Below, in pieces: positions 15,332-23,660 of a stretch of 64,000 bases of DNA. This DNA is from Sporomusa silvacetica DSM 10669. GTDB taxonomy: Bacteria > Bacillota > Negativicutes > Sporomusales > Sporomusaceae. The first letter of the stretch is position 1. Every line of letters begins with the position of its first letter. The stretch covers positions 36,655 through 100,654 of the forward strand of contig NZ_LSLK01000053.1 in NCBI RefSeq assembly GCF_002257705.1, in the 5' to 3' direction. Under the pieces are notes generated by a model that saw only the letters and a program-made list of their open reading frames with translations, did not search any database and was not told the DNA's origin. The translations under genes and the position numbers were made by a program.

Positions 15332-15571
15332 ATGGCTGATACCAAAAAATATTACAGCGTTAATCAATTGCCGGCTGTTTTAACTGCTCAACACATTGCT
15401 ACTTATTTAGGTATCTCTCGGACGCGGGTATATGAACTATTTCAGCTTATCCCGTCTGTTGGCGGTATTCCGAATTTTGACATTGGTTTGTCAAAGCGTG
15501 TTGAAAGACAAGACTTTATAAATTGGATTCAAGATCGCAAGCAGGAAAAGGTTAATAAACAGGCGGGGTGA
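15332..15571 (+). CDS. Excisionase-like helix-turn-helix protein
   Basis: The 79-residue product has a MerR/excisionase-type winged helix: LTAQHIATYLGISRTRVYEL followed by a short wing and RVERQDFINWIQ. GAGGTGAG lies upstream of the ATG. It is the first gene rightward of the operator repeats. It could be the directionality factor for the integrase or another early regulator; the sequence does not decide. Confidence 0.55.
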   Translation: MADTKKYYSVNQLPAVLTAQHIATYLGISRTRVYELFQLIPSVGGIPNFDIGLSKRVERQDFINWIQDRKQEKVNKQAG

Positions 15572-15575
15572 TACA

Positions 15576-15782
15576 ATGTCTAGCTACGCAAAGAACTTGA
15601 AAAAACTACAACAGGCAAACCGCATGATAACGCTGTATGCCGGGTTTATTCCCGGATCTAGGGACAAATACGAGAGTGCCTATTTTTACCGGCTGCAGTG
15701 CAAGTGGCTCCGTAAAGCGGATGCTTTGACCGCTAGATTGAACGGCATGAAGCGCAAAAGACAGGGAAGGATGGGCGCATGA
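15576..15782 (+). CDS. Hypothetical early protein, basic
   Basis: The 68 residues are rich in Lys, Arg, Tyr and Leu and end in a basic tail (LNGMKRKRQGRMGA), which suggests nucleic-acid binding. The family is not recognised. It follows the excisionase-like gene after four bases and overlaps the next gene by ATGA. Confidence 0.5.
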   Translation: MSSYAKNLKKLQQANRMITLYAGFIPGSRDKYESAYFYRLQCKWLRKADALTARLNGMKRKRQGRMGA

Positions 15783-15913
15783 AGTTAGGAATTGACAGCA
15801 AGCAAGTAAAAAATATTCGTTGGCGTAACGGGCTTGACACTGACCAACAGGAATGGAGTCCAAAGCAACAATGGCTACTGATCGCAATGCTTATGGTTGC
15901 GCTATCTGTATAA
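15779..15913 (+). CDS. Small protein with C-terminal membrane helix
   Basis: The 44 codons start at an ATG overlapping the stop of the gene before (ATGA). The N-terminal two-thirds are polar; the C-terminus, WLLIAMLMVALSV, is hydrophobic and could span or enter the membrane. Its function is unknown. Confidence 0.45.
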   Translation: MKLGIDSKQVKNIRWRNGLDTDQQEWSPKQQWLLIAMLMVALSV

Positions 15914-16026
15914 AAAAAGTAGCCCTACCGGGAGTAGCGGCAGGGCGCATGGGGTGGGGTAACAGATTCAAGGATATCCCGATTTACATTTTTAGTTTAT
16001 CACCCGTGGAAGGGGGTGAACACGTA

Positions 16027-16311
16027 ATGTATTACGAATTTGGCGAGGCTGTACGGTCTGCCAGAGAAGGCAAGGGGTGGACAAGGGTACAGGCGTCAAT
16101 GAGAATCAACGGTTTGTGTAAAAAACGCCAAAGTCTTGCCTCTGTAGATGCCATTGAAAAATGGGAAAACGGCAGGGTGCTGCCAAAGATTGAACCGGTA
16201 TATGCTATGGCAAAAGTGTATGACAGTCCTGAATTGATACATCTTAGGTTAAATGCTATTGATTTAGGCAAAAGAAAAATCGCCTGTGTTGGCGCACAGA
16301 CGATAAGTTGA
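16027..16311 (+). CDS. Helix-turn-helix early protein
   Basis: The 94-residue product begins YYEFGEAVRSAREGKGWTRV and ends in a GKRK-containing tail. The pattern around ASMRIN to VDAIEKWENGRVLP resembles an XRE helix-turn-helix in which WENG precedes the last helix. GGGGGTG precedes ATG 16027; the frame extends upstream to 15853 but that part overlaps the previous gene and lacks a ribosome binding site. A hairpin GCCCT-ACCG/CGG-AGGGC lies upstream at about 15921-15945. Confidence 0.55.
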   Translation: MYYEFGEAVRSAREGKGWTRVQASMRINGLCKKRQSLASVDAIEKWENGRVLPKIEPVYAMAKVYDSPELIHLRLNAIDLGKRKIACVGAQTIS

Positions 16312-16369
16312 GAAAATTATCTTAGCCCAATTATACCACGCCCGGGTGATTGGGACAAGGAGGGGCAGT

Positions 16370-16519
16370 ATGAAAAGAATATTGCATCGTAACCCTAGAA
16401 CGCAAAAGTATCTTAACACTATATTTCTTGCAGGTATTTCCTCAGTCACGTTTGCTGATCTGGATAAACTGAATGACCAGAGGCGCAAGGATGCCATTGT
16501 AAGGCGGCAAGCAGCATGA
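16370..16519 (+). CDS. Small hypothetical protein
   Basis: The 49-codon frame starts at ATG 16370 with a strong AAGGAGGGG. It is basic (KRILHRNPRTQKYL at the start, DQRRKDAIVRRQAA at the end). ATGA overlap links it to the next gene. No family was recognised. Confidence 0.5.
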   Translation: MKRILHRNPRTQKYLNTIFLAGISSVTFADLDKLNDQRRKDAIVRRQAA

Positions 16520-16758
16520 GCCGTTACCGGATCTATAAGCCAGTTACTGAAGTTATTCCGAACTGCCCAGTATGCGGCAAGGTTGGACAAGTTACAACAA
16601 TTCGCAGCACCGACATTTTGACGATGGCCTGCGAGTGTGGTTATAAGTGGAAGTCATTAAGTAGTGAGTGCAAATGCGGTGAATTAACCGGGTTTGCGGT
16701 AGCGGGATTATGTTCGGCGTGTTACCGAGCGTATATCAAGAGTAAAGGGGTGGCGTAG
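16516..16758 (+). CDS. Double zinc-ribbon protein
   Basis: The 80 residues contain three to four Cys pairs: CPVCGK at 17-22, CECG in the middle, CKCG and CSAC toward the end. This suggests one or two zinc ribbons. It is translated from an ATG overlapping the upstream stop and is probably a small phage accessory or nucleic-acid-binding factor. Confidence 0.55.
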   Translation: MSRYRIYKPVTEVIPNCPVCGKVGQVTTIRSTDILTMACECGYKWKSLSSECKCGELTGFAVAGLCSACYRAYIKSKGVA

Positions 16759-16914
16759 ATGGCCACCAAGGAATGCCTATGCTGTAGTTGCGTAGTACCT
16801 CAAAGCTTTTGTGCATACCGACTTTGCACTGGCGATTATTGCAAGGAAAATTGTTTATCGACTGATTGCTCATATTACTATCCGAAGGGAGATAAAAATA
16901 ATGAAACTGCTTAA
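16759..16914 (+). CDS. Cysteine-rich microprotein
   Basis: A 51-codon frame directly follows the zinc-ribbon gene and overlaps the start of the ATPase gene by 14 bases. Nine cysteines fall in the first 37 residues (ECLCCSC, then C18, C23, C28, C32, C37), enough for two metal sites. No family was recognised. Tight coupling on both sides supports it being real. Confidence 0.45.
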   Translation: MATKECLCCSCVVPQSFCAYRLCTGDYCKENCLSTDCSYYYPKGDKNNETA

Positions 16915-18895
16915 CTTGAACCTAAGAAACTTCAAAGGCATTAAAGATTTCTCGATTGATACCCAAGGTGGCAACGTCAGTATCTTTGGTGACAATGGAA
17001 CTGGGAAAACCACACTGGCAGACGCCATGAGTTACTTGCTGTTTGATAAAGACAGCCTAAACCGTAAAGACTTTGGTATTAAAACCCTGGATGCCGATGG
17101 TGATGAAATTCATAACTTAGATCATGAAGTTTCCGGGACATTCGATATTCAAGGGCGTGTTACCACTCTAAAAAAATTATATGCCGAGAAGTGGACTAAG
17201 CAGCGCGGTACCGCGACAAAAGAATTTAGCGGCCATACTACTGAGCATTATATCGACGGTGTACCAAAACCAAAGAAAGACTATGACAAGTTTATTGCTG
17301 GTATAGTTGATGAAAAGGTATTCAAACTATTGACTAGCCCATCATATTTCAACGAGCAGTTACACTGGCAAGAACGCCGGGAAACCTTGCTGGCTATTTG
17401 TGGCGACATATCGGATGAAGATGTTATTAATTCACAGGTGACCATCGGGAATAAAGATATGCTTTCGTTGTTAAACGTACTGAATGCCGGAAGGACGTTA
17501 GATGATCACCGCAAAGTCATTGCTGCTCGTAGGGCTGAGATTAATAAAGAGCTTGAAAAAATCCCGGTTCGGATTGATGAAGCTACTCGAAGCTTGCCGG
17601 ACATTAGCGAGTTAGGCCATAAGGAAGTTATTCAAACTGAAATTACATCCCTGAAAGCCCAACAGCAGGACAAGCAGCAGGAAATAGTCAGAATTGAAAA
17701 CGGCGGTGAGATTGCCGAAAAGCAACGCCAAATGCGTGAAGTTGAAGGCCGTTTGCTGGATGTTCAGAATAAGCACCGGGCCGATACTAGCGATAAGGTT
17801 TTTGCCAAGAAAAATAAGCTACAGGAATTAAAATTGAACCTTGGCAACATTGATTCGAATGTTGAAAGGCGGCAGCGAAATATTGACTCTAACCTTGCTG
17901 AAATCAAGCGTTGTGAAGCATCTATCCAAGTCATGAAAGACAAGTGGTTTGCTATTAGTGGCGAAAAGTTTAGTTTTGAGGAAAGTTGTACTTGCCCGAC
18001 TTGTAAACAGGAATTGCCTGAAGAGCAAATACAAGCAGCTAGGGAAAGAGCCCTTAAAAATTTCAACCTTGATAAATCCAAAAGGCTTGAGGCTAATAAC
18101 GCTGACGGCAAAGGCTATAAGGAGAAGATTGCCAGGCTGCAGTCGGAAAATGAAGATAGTCAAAAGCAGATCGACAAGATAACCTCTGAAAAAGCTACCA
18201 TTGAGCAATCTATTGCCACCTTGCAGGCCGAGATTGATGGCATGACGGATATGCCGGATATAAACATGAACCACGAATATACCAAAGCGCTGCAAGATAA
18301 GGCGGCTATTCAGGATCAGATTGATGACCTGAACACTCAGAAGCAAACCGTTATCCAGCAGATCAAGACCGATGTCAATGTATTTGCCCAAGAGATTAGT
18401 GCCAGGGAAAACAAACTCATGGTGATCGAGCAGCACGAAAAAGGCCAGAAACGCATTGAAGAACTGGCAGCAGAGCAAAAGAGATTGGGCGCTGAGTTTG
18501 AAAATCTGGAAGGTGAGACTTGTCTTACTGAACAGTTTATCCGAACTAAGGTTAATATGCTGGAAAGCCGGATTAATAGCAAGTTTAAGTATGCAAAATT
18601 TAAGCTCTTTGATGTTCAGGTAAATGGCGGCGTTAATGAGTGTTGCGAGACTACCTATAATGGTGTGCCGTACTCAGGTGGCTTGAATAATGCAGCCAGG
18701 ATTAACGCGGGGCTAGATATTATCAATACCCTGTCCGAGCATTACGACTTTGTTGCTCCGATATTTGTTGATAATAGGGAAGCGGTAACGCAATTGATCG
18801 AGACTAAAGCCCAGGTGATTAGCCTGGTGGTAAGTAAACCTGACAAGGCGCTGCGGGTTGAATACGAAGGCAATGTTTTAAAGGAGGCTGTATAG
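16901..18895 (+). CDS. SMC/SbcC-like ATPase of the recombination module
   Basis: The 664-residue ABC-type ATPase has a Walker A GDNGTGKTT near residue 30, long coiled coils (about 205-330 and 395-560) around a zinc-hook-like CTCPTCKQELPEE near 363-375, an ABC signature SGGLNNAAR near 600 and a Walker B-like APIFVDNREA near 630. The plan is that of SbcC/Rad50 in miniature. ATG 16901 follows GAAGGGAG; an upstream extension is out of keeping with the family. The next genes are recT and a metallo-beta-lactamase-fold protein, so it probably remodels DNA ends for phage recombination. Confidence 0.8.
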   Translation: MKLLNLNLRNFKGIKDFSIDTQGGNVSIFGDNGTGKTTLADAMSYLLFDKDSLNRKDFGIKTLDADGDEIHNLDHEVSGTFDIQGRVTTLKKLYAEKWTKQRGTATKEFSGHTTEHYIDGVPKPKKDYDKFIAGIVDEKVFKLLTSPSYFNEQLHWQERRETLLAICGDISDEDVINSQVTIGNKDMLSLLNVLNAGRTLDDHRKVIAARRAEINKELEKIPVRIDEATRSLPDISELGHKEVIQTEITSLKAQQQDKQQEIVRIENGGEIAEKQRQMREVEGRLLDVQNKHRADTSDKVFAKKNKLQELKLNLGNIDSNVERRQRNIDSNLAEIKRCEASIQVMKDKWFAISGEKFSFEESCTCPTCKQELPEEQIQAARERALKNFNLDKSKRLEANNADGKGYKEKIARLQSENEDSQKQIDKITSEKATIEQSIATLQAEIDGMTDMPDINMNHEYTKALQDKAAIQDQIDDLNTQKQTVIQQIKTDVNVFAQEISARENKLMVIEQHEKGQKRIEELAAEQKRLGAEFENLEGETCLTEQFIRTKVNMLESRINSKFKYAKFKLFDVQVNGGVNECCETTYNGVPYSGGLNNAARINAGLDIINTLSEHYDFVAPIFVDNREAVTQLIETKAQVISLVVSKPDKALRVEYEGNVLKEAV

Positions 18896-18896
18896 C

Positions 18897-19751
18897 ATGG
18901 CAACTGAAACATCAAAACAATTGACACCTGTTGACAGACTTAAAACCGTCTTAAATGCTCAGAGCGTTCAGGACTCATTTAAGAACGCTTTAAAAGAAGG
19001 GGCTGCACTGTTCACCACTTCGATTATTGACCTGTATAACTCCGATAATAACCTGCAAAAATGCTCTCCCCAGGAAGTAGTAGTCGAGTGCTTAAAGGCC
19101 GCGACACTAAAACTTCCTATCAATAAAAACCTTGGTTTTGCCTATGTAATTCCCTACAACAAGAGCAAAAAGGTTGATGGTAATTGGGTGAAAGAGGCTC
19201 ACCCTCAGTTCCAACTAGGTTATCGCGGTTATATCCAATTGGCAATGAGAACTGCTGCTTATCGTAACCTCAATAACGGTGCTATATACGAAGGTATGAA
19301 AGTTGAGGAAAACTTCCTTACTGGAGAAATTACGATTACCGGCCATAAAGAAAGCGATACCGCAATCGGATATTTTGCCTATATGGAAATGATTAACGGA
19401 TTTAAGAAGGCATTGTTTTGGAGTAAAGAAAGGCTGCTTGCTCATGCCAAACGATACAGTAAAAGCTACGATACAAGAAAAGAAGCCTTTGACGAAAAGT
19501 CGGCATGGGCTACCAATTTTGACGAGATGGCACAAAAGACATTAATCCGGTATTTGATTAGCCATTACGGCATCATGTCGGTTGAAATGATTGGAGCGTT
19601 AACAAGTGACAACTCCGATGATAAAACTCCCGAGCAAGAAGTTACCGCCGAAATTAGCCAGAATGCCAATGACCAGACAATTGATATTGAATCTGAGCCT
19701 GTCACTGATGAACAAGAGGATGAACAGCCTATAGCTGGTCCCGACTACTAA
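18897..19751 (+). CDS. recT: RecT family single-strand annealing protein
   Basis: RecT binds single-stranded DNA and anneals complementary strands. The 284 residues contain the family core: ECLKAATLKLPINKNLGFAY, then FQLGYRGYIQLAMRTAAYR and FDEMAQKTLIRYLI. The last 50 residues are acidic (QEDEQP), as is common. It starts one base after the ATPase stop with AAGGAGG in that gene's end, and its own stop overlaps the next start. No RecE or YqaJ exonuclease is encoded nearby. Confidence 0.92.
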   Translation: MATETSKQLTPVDRLKTVLNAQSVQDSFKNALKEGAALFTTSIIDLYNSDNNLQKCSPQEVVVECLKAATLKLPINKNLGFAYVIPYNKSKKVDGNWVKEAHPQFQLGYRGYIQLAMRTAAYRNLNNGAIYEGMKVEENFLTGEITITGHKESDTAIGYFAYMEMINGFKKALFWSKERLLAHAKRYSKSYDTRKEAFDEKSAWATNFDEMAQKTLIRYLISHYGIMSVEMIGALTSDNSDDKTPEQEVTAEISQNANDQTIDIESEPVTDEQEDEQPIAGPDY

Positions 19752-20452
19752 TGAACATTGAAGTATTAGCCAGCAGCAGCGCCGGCAACGCCTATAAAGT
19801 ATCAGACGGTAATACCGACCTGCTGTTGGATGCAGGGCTAAGTTATAAGGAACTTCAAAGGCGATTGAATTTCCAAGTATCAAGCCTGGCAGCCATATTA
19901 ATAAGCCACAGTCATAAGGACCATTGTAAGGCTGTACCTAATCTCTTAAAGACCGGGATTGACGTGTATATGAGCCAGCAGACAGCGGATCAAAGCAATG
20001 TCTCAGGCCATCGGGTAAAAGTTATTGAGCCACTAAAGCAATACAAGATAGGATCATGGACGGTGCTCCCATTTGAGCTTGAGCATGATGTTACGAACTT
20101 AGGCTACCTACTGGCAAACAAGACCGGAGAGAAGCTTTTATATGCTACTGATACATACTACTGCAAATATAAATTCAAGGGCTTAACACACGTCTTAATC
20201 GAGTGCAACCATAGCTATGACATACTAGCTGCCAATGTAGAAAACGGATCAGTGCCAGTAGAACACAAAAACAGGCTCATTCGCTCCCATTTCAGCCTTG
20301 AGAACGTCAAGGAGTTTTTGAAAGCTAATGACCTGTCGATGGTGAGGGAGATTTATTTAATTCATTTGAGTAGCGGCAACAGTGATGCAGGTCGATTTAA
20401 GCGTGAGATAGCCGAGCTTACGGGGAAGATGATTTTTGTAGCGGAGAAATAA
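19751..20452 (+). CDS. Metallo-beta-lactamase-fold hydrolase
   Basis: The 233 residues have the metal-binding motif HSHKDH near residues 54-59, a later His in LEHDV, Asp in YATDT and His in LIHLS near 214, the set expected for a two-metal site. It resembles the YycJ-like branch, which includes nucleases. It is coupled to recT by a one-base overlap. It could supply the exonuclease step that is otherwise missing; that is inference. Confidence 0.75.
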   Translation: MNIEVLASSSAGNAYKVSDGNTDLLLDAGLSYKELQRRLNFQVSSLAAILISHSHKDHCKAVPNLLKTGIDVYMSQQTADQSNVSGHRVKVIEPLKQYKIGSWTVLPFELEHDVTNLGYLLANKTGEKLLYATDTYYCKYKFKGLTHVLIECNHSYDILAANVENGSVPVEHKNRLIRSHFSLENVKEFLKANDLSMVREIYLIHLSSGNSDAGRFKREIAELTGKMIFVAEK

Positions 20453-20472
20453 TGTTAAGGGAGCGTTGATTT

Positions 20473-20775
20473 ATGAAAATTTTAGCCCGTAAAAGTGATG
20501 CCGATATTAAAGCTTGCCGTGAAGCACAGGCAAAGTATTGCAAGGAAAACTGTGATCCTCATTTTGCACCAGAAAGCGGCGTTTGTTGGTCTTGCCGTAA
20601 AGATATTTACCAGAATTATGGATGGACGAATAAAGGAGAGTTTCCATTCTCTCAACGTATTGGGGTAAGCAAAGACGGCGAGCAAGTTGATTTTATCACA
20701 GGAATATCGCTTGAAAAAGCCGGTTCTGAGTTGGTAACGGGTTGTCCCCATTGTAATCGTAGCTATTGCGATTAG
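20473..20775 (+). CDS. Cys-rich hypothetical protein with putative zinc fingers
   Basis: The 100 residues have cysteine pairs at C15/C23/C27, C38 and C41 (GVCWSCRKDIY) and C91/C94/C99 (GCPHCNRSYCD), arranged like two small zinc fingers. AAGGGAG lies upstream. No family was recognised. Confidence 0.5.
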   Translation: MKILARKSDADIKACREAQAKYCKENCDPHFAPESGVCWSCRKDIYQNYGWTNKGEFPFSQRIGVSKDGEQVDFITGISLEKAGSELVTGCPHCNRSYCD

Positions 20776-20854
20776 TTTTTAAACTTCCACAAGGCATAGT
20801 TTCCCAGTGTTAGTATGTGCGGGATTGAATTATTTATGTGGGGTGAAGATAAAT

Positions 20855-21598
20855 ATGTTGGAAAACAGCATTAAGGATGTTATTGGTAAAAAATTAGAGG
20901 ATGGCACAATTGAAAAGTTGGTTGCTGAACAACTAGAAAAAGGCGTATTGAACGCATTGGATAGCTTGTTTAGATCATACGGCGATGTAACAAAGGTAAT
21001 TGAAGATAAAATTAAATCCGTCATGGTTCCTTACCTTGAGGGATATGACTACTCCAAATATATTGTTAAGCTAGACAGCGTTTTGGTTGAAGTACTGGAA
21101 AATTGCGCTTTAGATAATAAAAAAATGCTTACTAACTTCAAAGAACTAATGTTGCCGGAGGAACGTAAAACTATTAAGGCATCTGAGTTATATGATATTT
21201 GGTGCAAGTATGTAGCTAAAGAAGTTGAAACTAACGGACTGGAAATTGATTATGACGACGGCCCAACATATACGCCTGTCGAGGTAACTCTTAATGTTGA
21301 TTATGATAATGATAGAAGTTGGAGTTCGTTCAACTACGCGACATTGGTCTTTGAGTGTGAGCATGATGAAGAGATGAATTTTGCTATCCGATTAAACCGC
21401 TGGACTGGTGACAAAGAAGAAGATCAATGGGGTATTGGATACGACAAAGTAAAAGATATTGCTTCATTAAGACGTTTAAACGACTTTGAAATATTGTTAA
21501 TGCGGTTAGATCAGGCGGGAACAAAGCTAATTATGGATACTGATAGCGAAAGTGACGAAATTACGCCGGAGGAAGAACCAGAGGCGACATATGAGTAA
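20855..21598 (+). CDS. Hypothetical early protein, 247 residues
   Basis: The N-terminal half is helical (KDVIGKKLEDGTIEKLVAEQ, then LEKGVLNALDSLF). The middle carries a beta-rich part with VEVTLNVDYDNDRSW and the C-terminus is acidic. GGGGTG precedes ATG 20855; the upstream extension to 20807 is rejected. Proteins of this layout occur in phage replication regions but I assign no function. Its stop overlaps the next ATG. Confidence 0.5.
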   Translation: MLENSIKDVIGKKLEDGTIEKLVAEQLEKGVLNALDSLFRSYGDVTKVIEDKIKSVMVPYLEGYDYSKYIVKLDSVLVEVLENCALDNKKMLTNFKELMLPEERKTIKASELYDIWCKYVAKEVETNGLEIDYDDGPTYTPVEVTLNVDYDNDRSWSSFNYATLVFECEHDEEMNFAIRLNRWTGDKEEDQWGIGYDKVKDIASLRRLNDFEILLMRLDQAGTKLIMDTDSESDEITPEEEPEATYE

Positions 21599-21767
21599 TT
21601 CGTTGGAAGACCATAAAGAATGTGGCCGCTGTAATCGCAAGCTAAAGGACGCTAAGAGCCGTGAACGTGGCTTTGGTCGGGTATGTTTCAAGAAACATCG
21701 TGAAGAGGTTGCCAAGGCTGAATTTGAGCGGAATCAGCAGCGGTTGGAATTGGAGGGCGTGGGATGA
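21591..21767 (+). CDS. Small zinc-ribbon protein, DUF6011-like
   Basis: The 58 residues have CGRCNRKLKD near 11-20, then GFGRVC as the second half of a four-Cys site and a helical charged tail. This pattern is frequent in phage and plasmid early regions. Its start lies inside the stop of the previous gene. Confidence 0.5.
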   Translation: MSNSLEDHKECGRCNRKLKDAKSRERGFGRVCFKKHREEVAKAEFERNQQRLELEGVG

Positions 21768-21910
21768 ACAAAAAAGAAATTTTAAACCGGATTGAGTTTT
21801 ACGAAGAAAACTTAGAACGGGCTATTAAGACTAAGAATTCTTTGGATATTGCGTGTTGTAAGAAGAACCTTGCTAAGTATAGAGGTATGTTGGAGAAGGT
21901 GGGGGCTTAG
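21764..21910 (+). CDS. Small helical hypothetical protein
   Basis: A 48-codon frame starts at an ATG overlapping the upstream stop. It is predicted helical and charged (NRIEFYEENLERAIKTKNSL) with a CC pair. GGAGGGCG lies upstream. Function is unknown. Confidence 0.4.
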   Translation: MNKKEILNRIEFYEENLERAIKTKNSLDIACCKKNLAKYRGMLEKVGA

Positions 21911-21937
21911 GCTCCCACCAGGCGGTGGGGTGAGACG

Positions 21938-22735
21938 GTGGCAGAAACAATTTTAAGATGGCCCGGCGCAAAATGGAGATTGGCTGATTGGATAGTAAGC
22001 CAGTTACCGCCACATAAGGTTTATTACGAACCATTTTTCGGTAGCGGAGCAGTATTCTTTACCAAGCAGCCGAGCGGTACCGAAACAATCAATGATATTG
22101 ATGAAAATATTGTAAATCTTTTTAGAGTTATAAGAGACTCTGCAGACGAACTGGCACGACTAATTGAACTGACACCTTATAGCCGGAGCGAACTGCATGA
22201 ATGCGAAAACATAGTTGGTAATGACATTGAGAGAGCAAGGCGCTTTTTAGTGAGAGTTTGGCAGAGTTATGGAGGCAAGACATATTGTAATACATCTTGG
22301 GCGCATGACCGGACAAATACGGTATTTAGACCAAAGTATTGGTGCAAATTGCCTGATAGGTTACTGGATGTAGTAGAACGGGTTAAGATGGCTCAAATCG
22401 AGAATATGAACGCCATTGAATTGATTGAAATGTATAACCGGGAAAATACGCTGTTATATATTGACCCACCATACCTGAGAAACACTAGAACGCAGTTGCA
22501 TTATAAGCATGAGTTTGCTGGTACCGAAGAGCATAAAGAATTGTTGCGGTTGTGTAAAAAGCATAAAGGTACCGTAATTATCAGCAGTTACGACAATGAA
22601 CTCTATAACAGCGAGTTAGATGGATGGGAAAAGCGGAGTATGAGAGTAGCCACTAATAATGGTGGCAGCGCAGAAGAAGTTATTTATTTAAGCCCAAGCT
22701 GTACCATGCAAGGTAGTTTGTTTAGCTTGGGATAA
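21938..22735 (+). CDS. dam: Dam-type (D12 class) DNA adenine methyltransferase
   Basis: N6-adenine methyltransferase of 265 residues. AdoMet-binding motif I is FGSGAV (about 34-39), preceded by the D12 marker LRWPGAKWR; the catalytic motif IV is DPPY at about 176-179. GTG 21938 follows GGTGGGG. No restriction enzyme is adjacent, so this is a solitary phage methylase, probably protecting phage DNA from host restriction or marking it for replication or packaging. Target specificity, perhaps GATC, is not visible here. Confidence 0.9.
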   Translation: MAETILRWPGAKWRLADWIVSQLPPHKVYYEPFFGSGAVFFTKQPSGTETINDIDENIVNLFRVIRDSADELARLIELTPYSRSELHECENIVGNDIERARRFLVRVWQSYGGKTYCNTSWAHDRTNTVFRPKYWCKLPDRLLDVVERVKMAQIENMNAIELIEMYNRENTLLYIDPPYLRNTRTQLHYKHEFAGTEEHKELLRLCKKHKGTVIISSYDNELYNSELDGWEKRSMRVATNNGGSAEEVIYLSPSCTMQGSLFSLG

Positions 22736-22754
22736 TGCCAATAGGCGGTGAGAC

Positions 22755-23660
22755 ATGGGACGGATAACAGACATATGGGACGTAGATCAATTAAGTTTCT
22801 ATGAAAAAGGCGTGTATTGCCTACTTGCTAAGTATGTAGATAAAAACGGTATATGCTGGCCGTCCCTTCGTACTCTTCAAGAGATGGGCGGCATATCCCG
22901 TCCGAAGCTTATAAAGTGCATTCAAAAACTAGATGAAGATGGGTTTGTAAAAGTATCAAAAAAGAAGTCGATTTGTGGCGATGCTGACAATAATCAGTAT
23001 TATTTACCTCACTTAAAATGGGATGAAACTGTGGATAAAGGTGGTAACCCTCATTTACTAGGTGGTAACCCTCATTTACTAGGTGGTAAACCACAGTTAC
23101 CAGGTGGTAAACAGAATTTACCACAGGTGGTAAATGACATTAACCAGGGTGGTAAACCACAATTACCAGGGGTGGTAAATGACGTTTACCCTAACTATAC
23201 CAATATAACTATTCCAAATAACTATTCCAATCCAACTATAGACGATCCTGCTGGAAATAATGTGGATAACTTATACCCTTCGGGGAATGCTGCCGAGGAA
23301 ACAGCAGTGACATTGACCGGTGGTGGTCAATCGTTAGAATTATCCGCTGAGTTTGATCGATTTTGGCAGGCATATCCGCGCAAGACAGGTAAGGAACGCG
23401 CATGGGAAGCTTGGCCAAGTATCTTGTCTGAGGGTTACAGGGCAATTGATTTGGCGGTTGCTGCTGGTAAATATACCGTCAAGGTGAGAACTGAAGGAAC
23501 GGCTGAGAAATTTATTAAAATGCCACATACGTTTTTGGCTGAAAGGGTTTTTGAAAAATATATGCCGCCATGTCCTAAGTGTGGTGGCAGCGGTTATCAC
23601 GGTAATGAAGATGGCGAAGCAGTAGTATGCGAATGTAAAAAGAAGGTGAAACATGCATGA
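22755..23660 (+). CDS. Phage replication initiator (replisome organiser) with internal origin
   Basis: The 301 residues start with a winged-helix DNA-binding domain (about 10-80: FYEKGVYCLLAKYVDKNG, then SRPKLIKCIQKLDEDGFV). A Gly/Pro-rich repetitive linker (95-140) is encoded by iterons. The C-terminal part (about 195-275) is a DnaD/DnaB-loader-like domain (FDRFWQAYPRKTGK), and the tail has a CPKCGGSGYH and CEC zinc motif like DnaJ-type fingers. Initiators with the origin inside the gene are classic (lambda O). It overlaps ssb by four bases. Confidence 0.8.
   Translation: MGRITDIWDVDQLSFYEKGVYCLLAKYVDKNGICWPSLRTLQEMGGISRPKLIKCIQKLDEDGFVKVSKKKSICGDADNNQYYLPHLKWDETVDKGGNPHLLGGNPHLLGGKPQLPGGKQNLPQVVNDINQGGKPQLPGVVNDVYPNYTNITIPNNYSNPTIDDPAGNNVDNLYPSGNAAEETAVTLTGGGQSLELSAEFDRFWQAYPRKTGKERAWEAWPSILSEGYRAIDLAVAAGKYTVKVRTEGTAEKFIKMPHTFLAERVFEKYMPPCPKCGGSGYHGNEDGEAVVCECKKKVKHA
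23040..23240 (+). other. Candidate phage replication origin: seven iterons plus AT-rich tract
   Basis: GGTGGTAA starts at 23040, 23061, 23082, 23103, 23126, 23148 and 23171, with periods of 21-23 bases. The intervening bases often contain TTACC or TTTACTA. An AT-rich stretch with repeated AACTATTCCAA follows (about 23195-23240), like the unwinding element beside the lambda iterons. All lie within the initiator gene in the segment coding its repetitive linker. Confidence 0.7.

Noticed and set aside
17828..18478. 216-codon open frame on the minus strand inside the SMC-like ATPase gene
   Set aside because: It has no ribosome binding site, and the plus-strand gene has full family motifs. It is a shadow frame.
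23040..23178. Regular 21-23-base repeats that resemble a small CRISPR array
   Set aside because: The repeat unit is only eight bases, the intervening sequence is itself repetitive, and the whole lies in frame within a replication initiator gene. Iterons explain it better. No cas genes are present.
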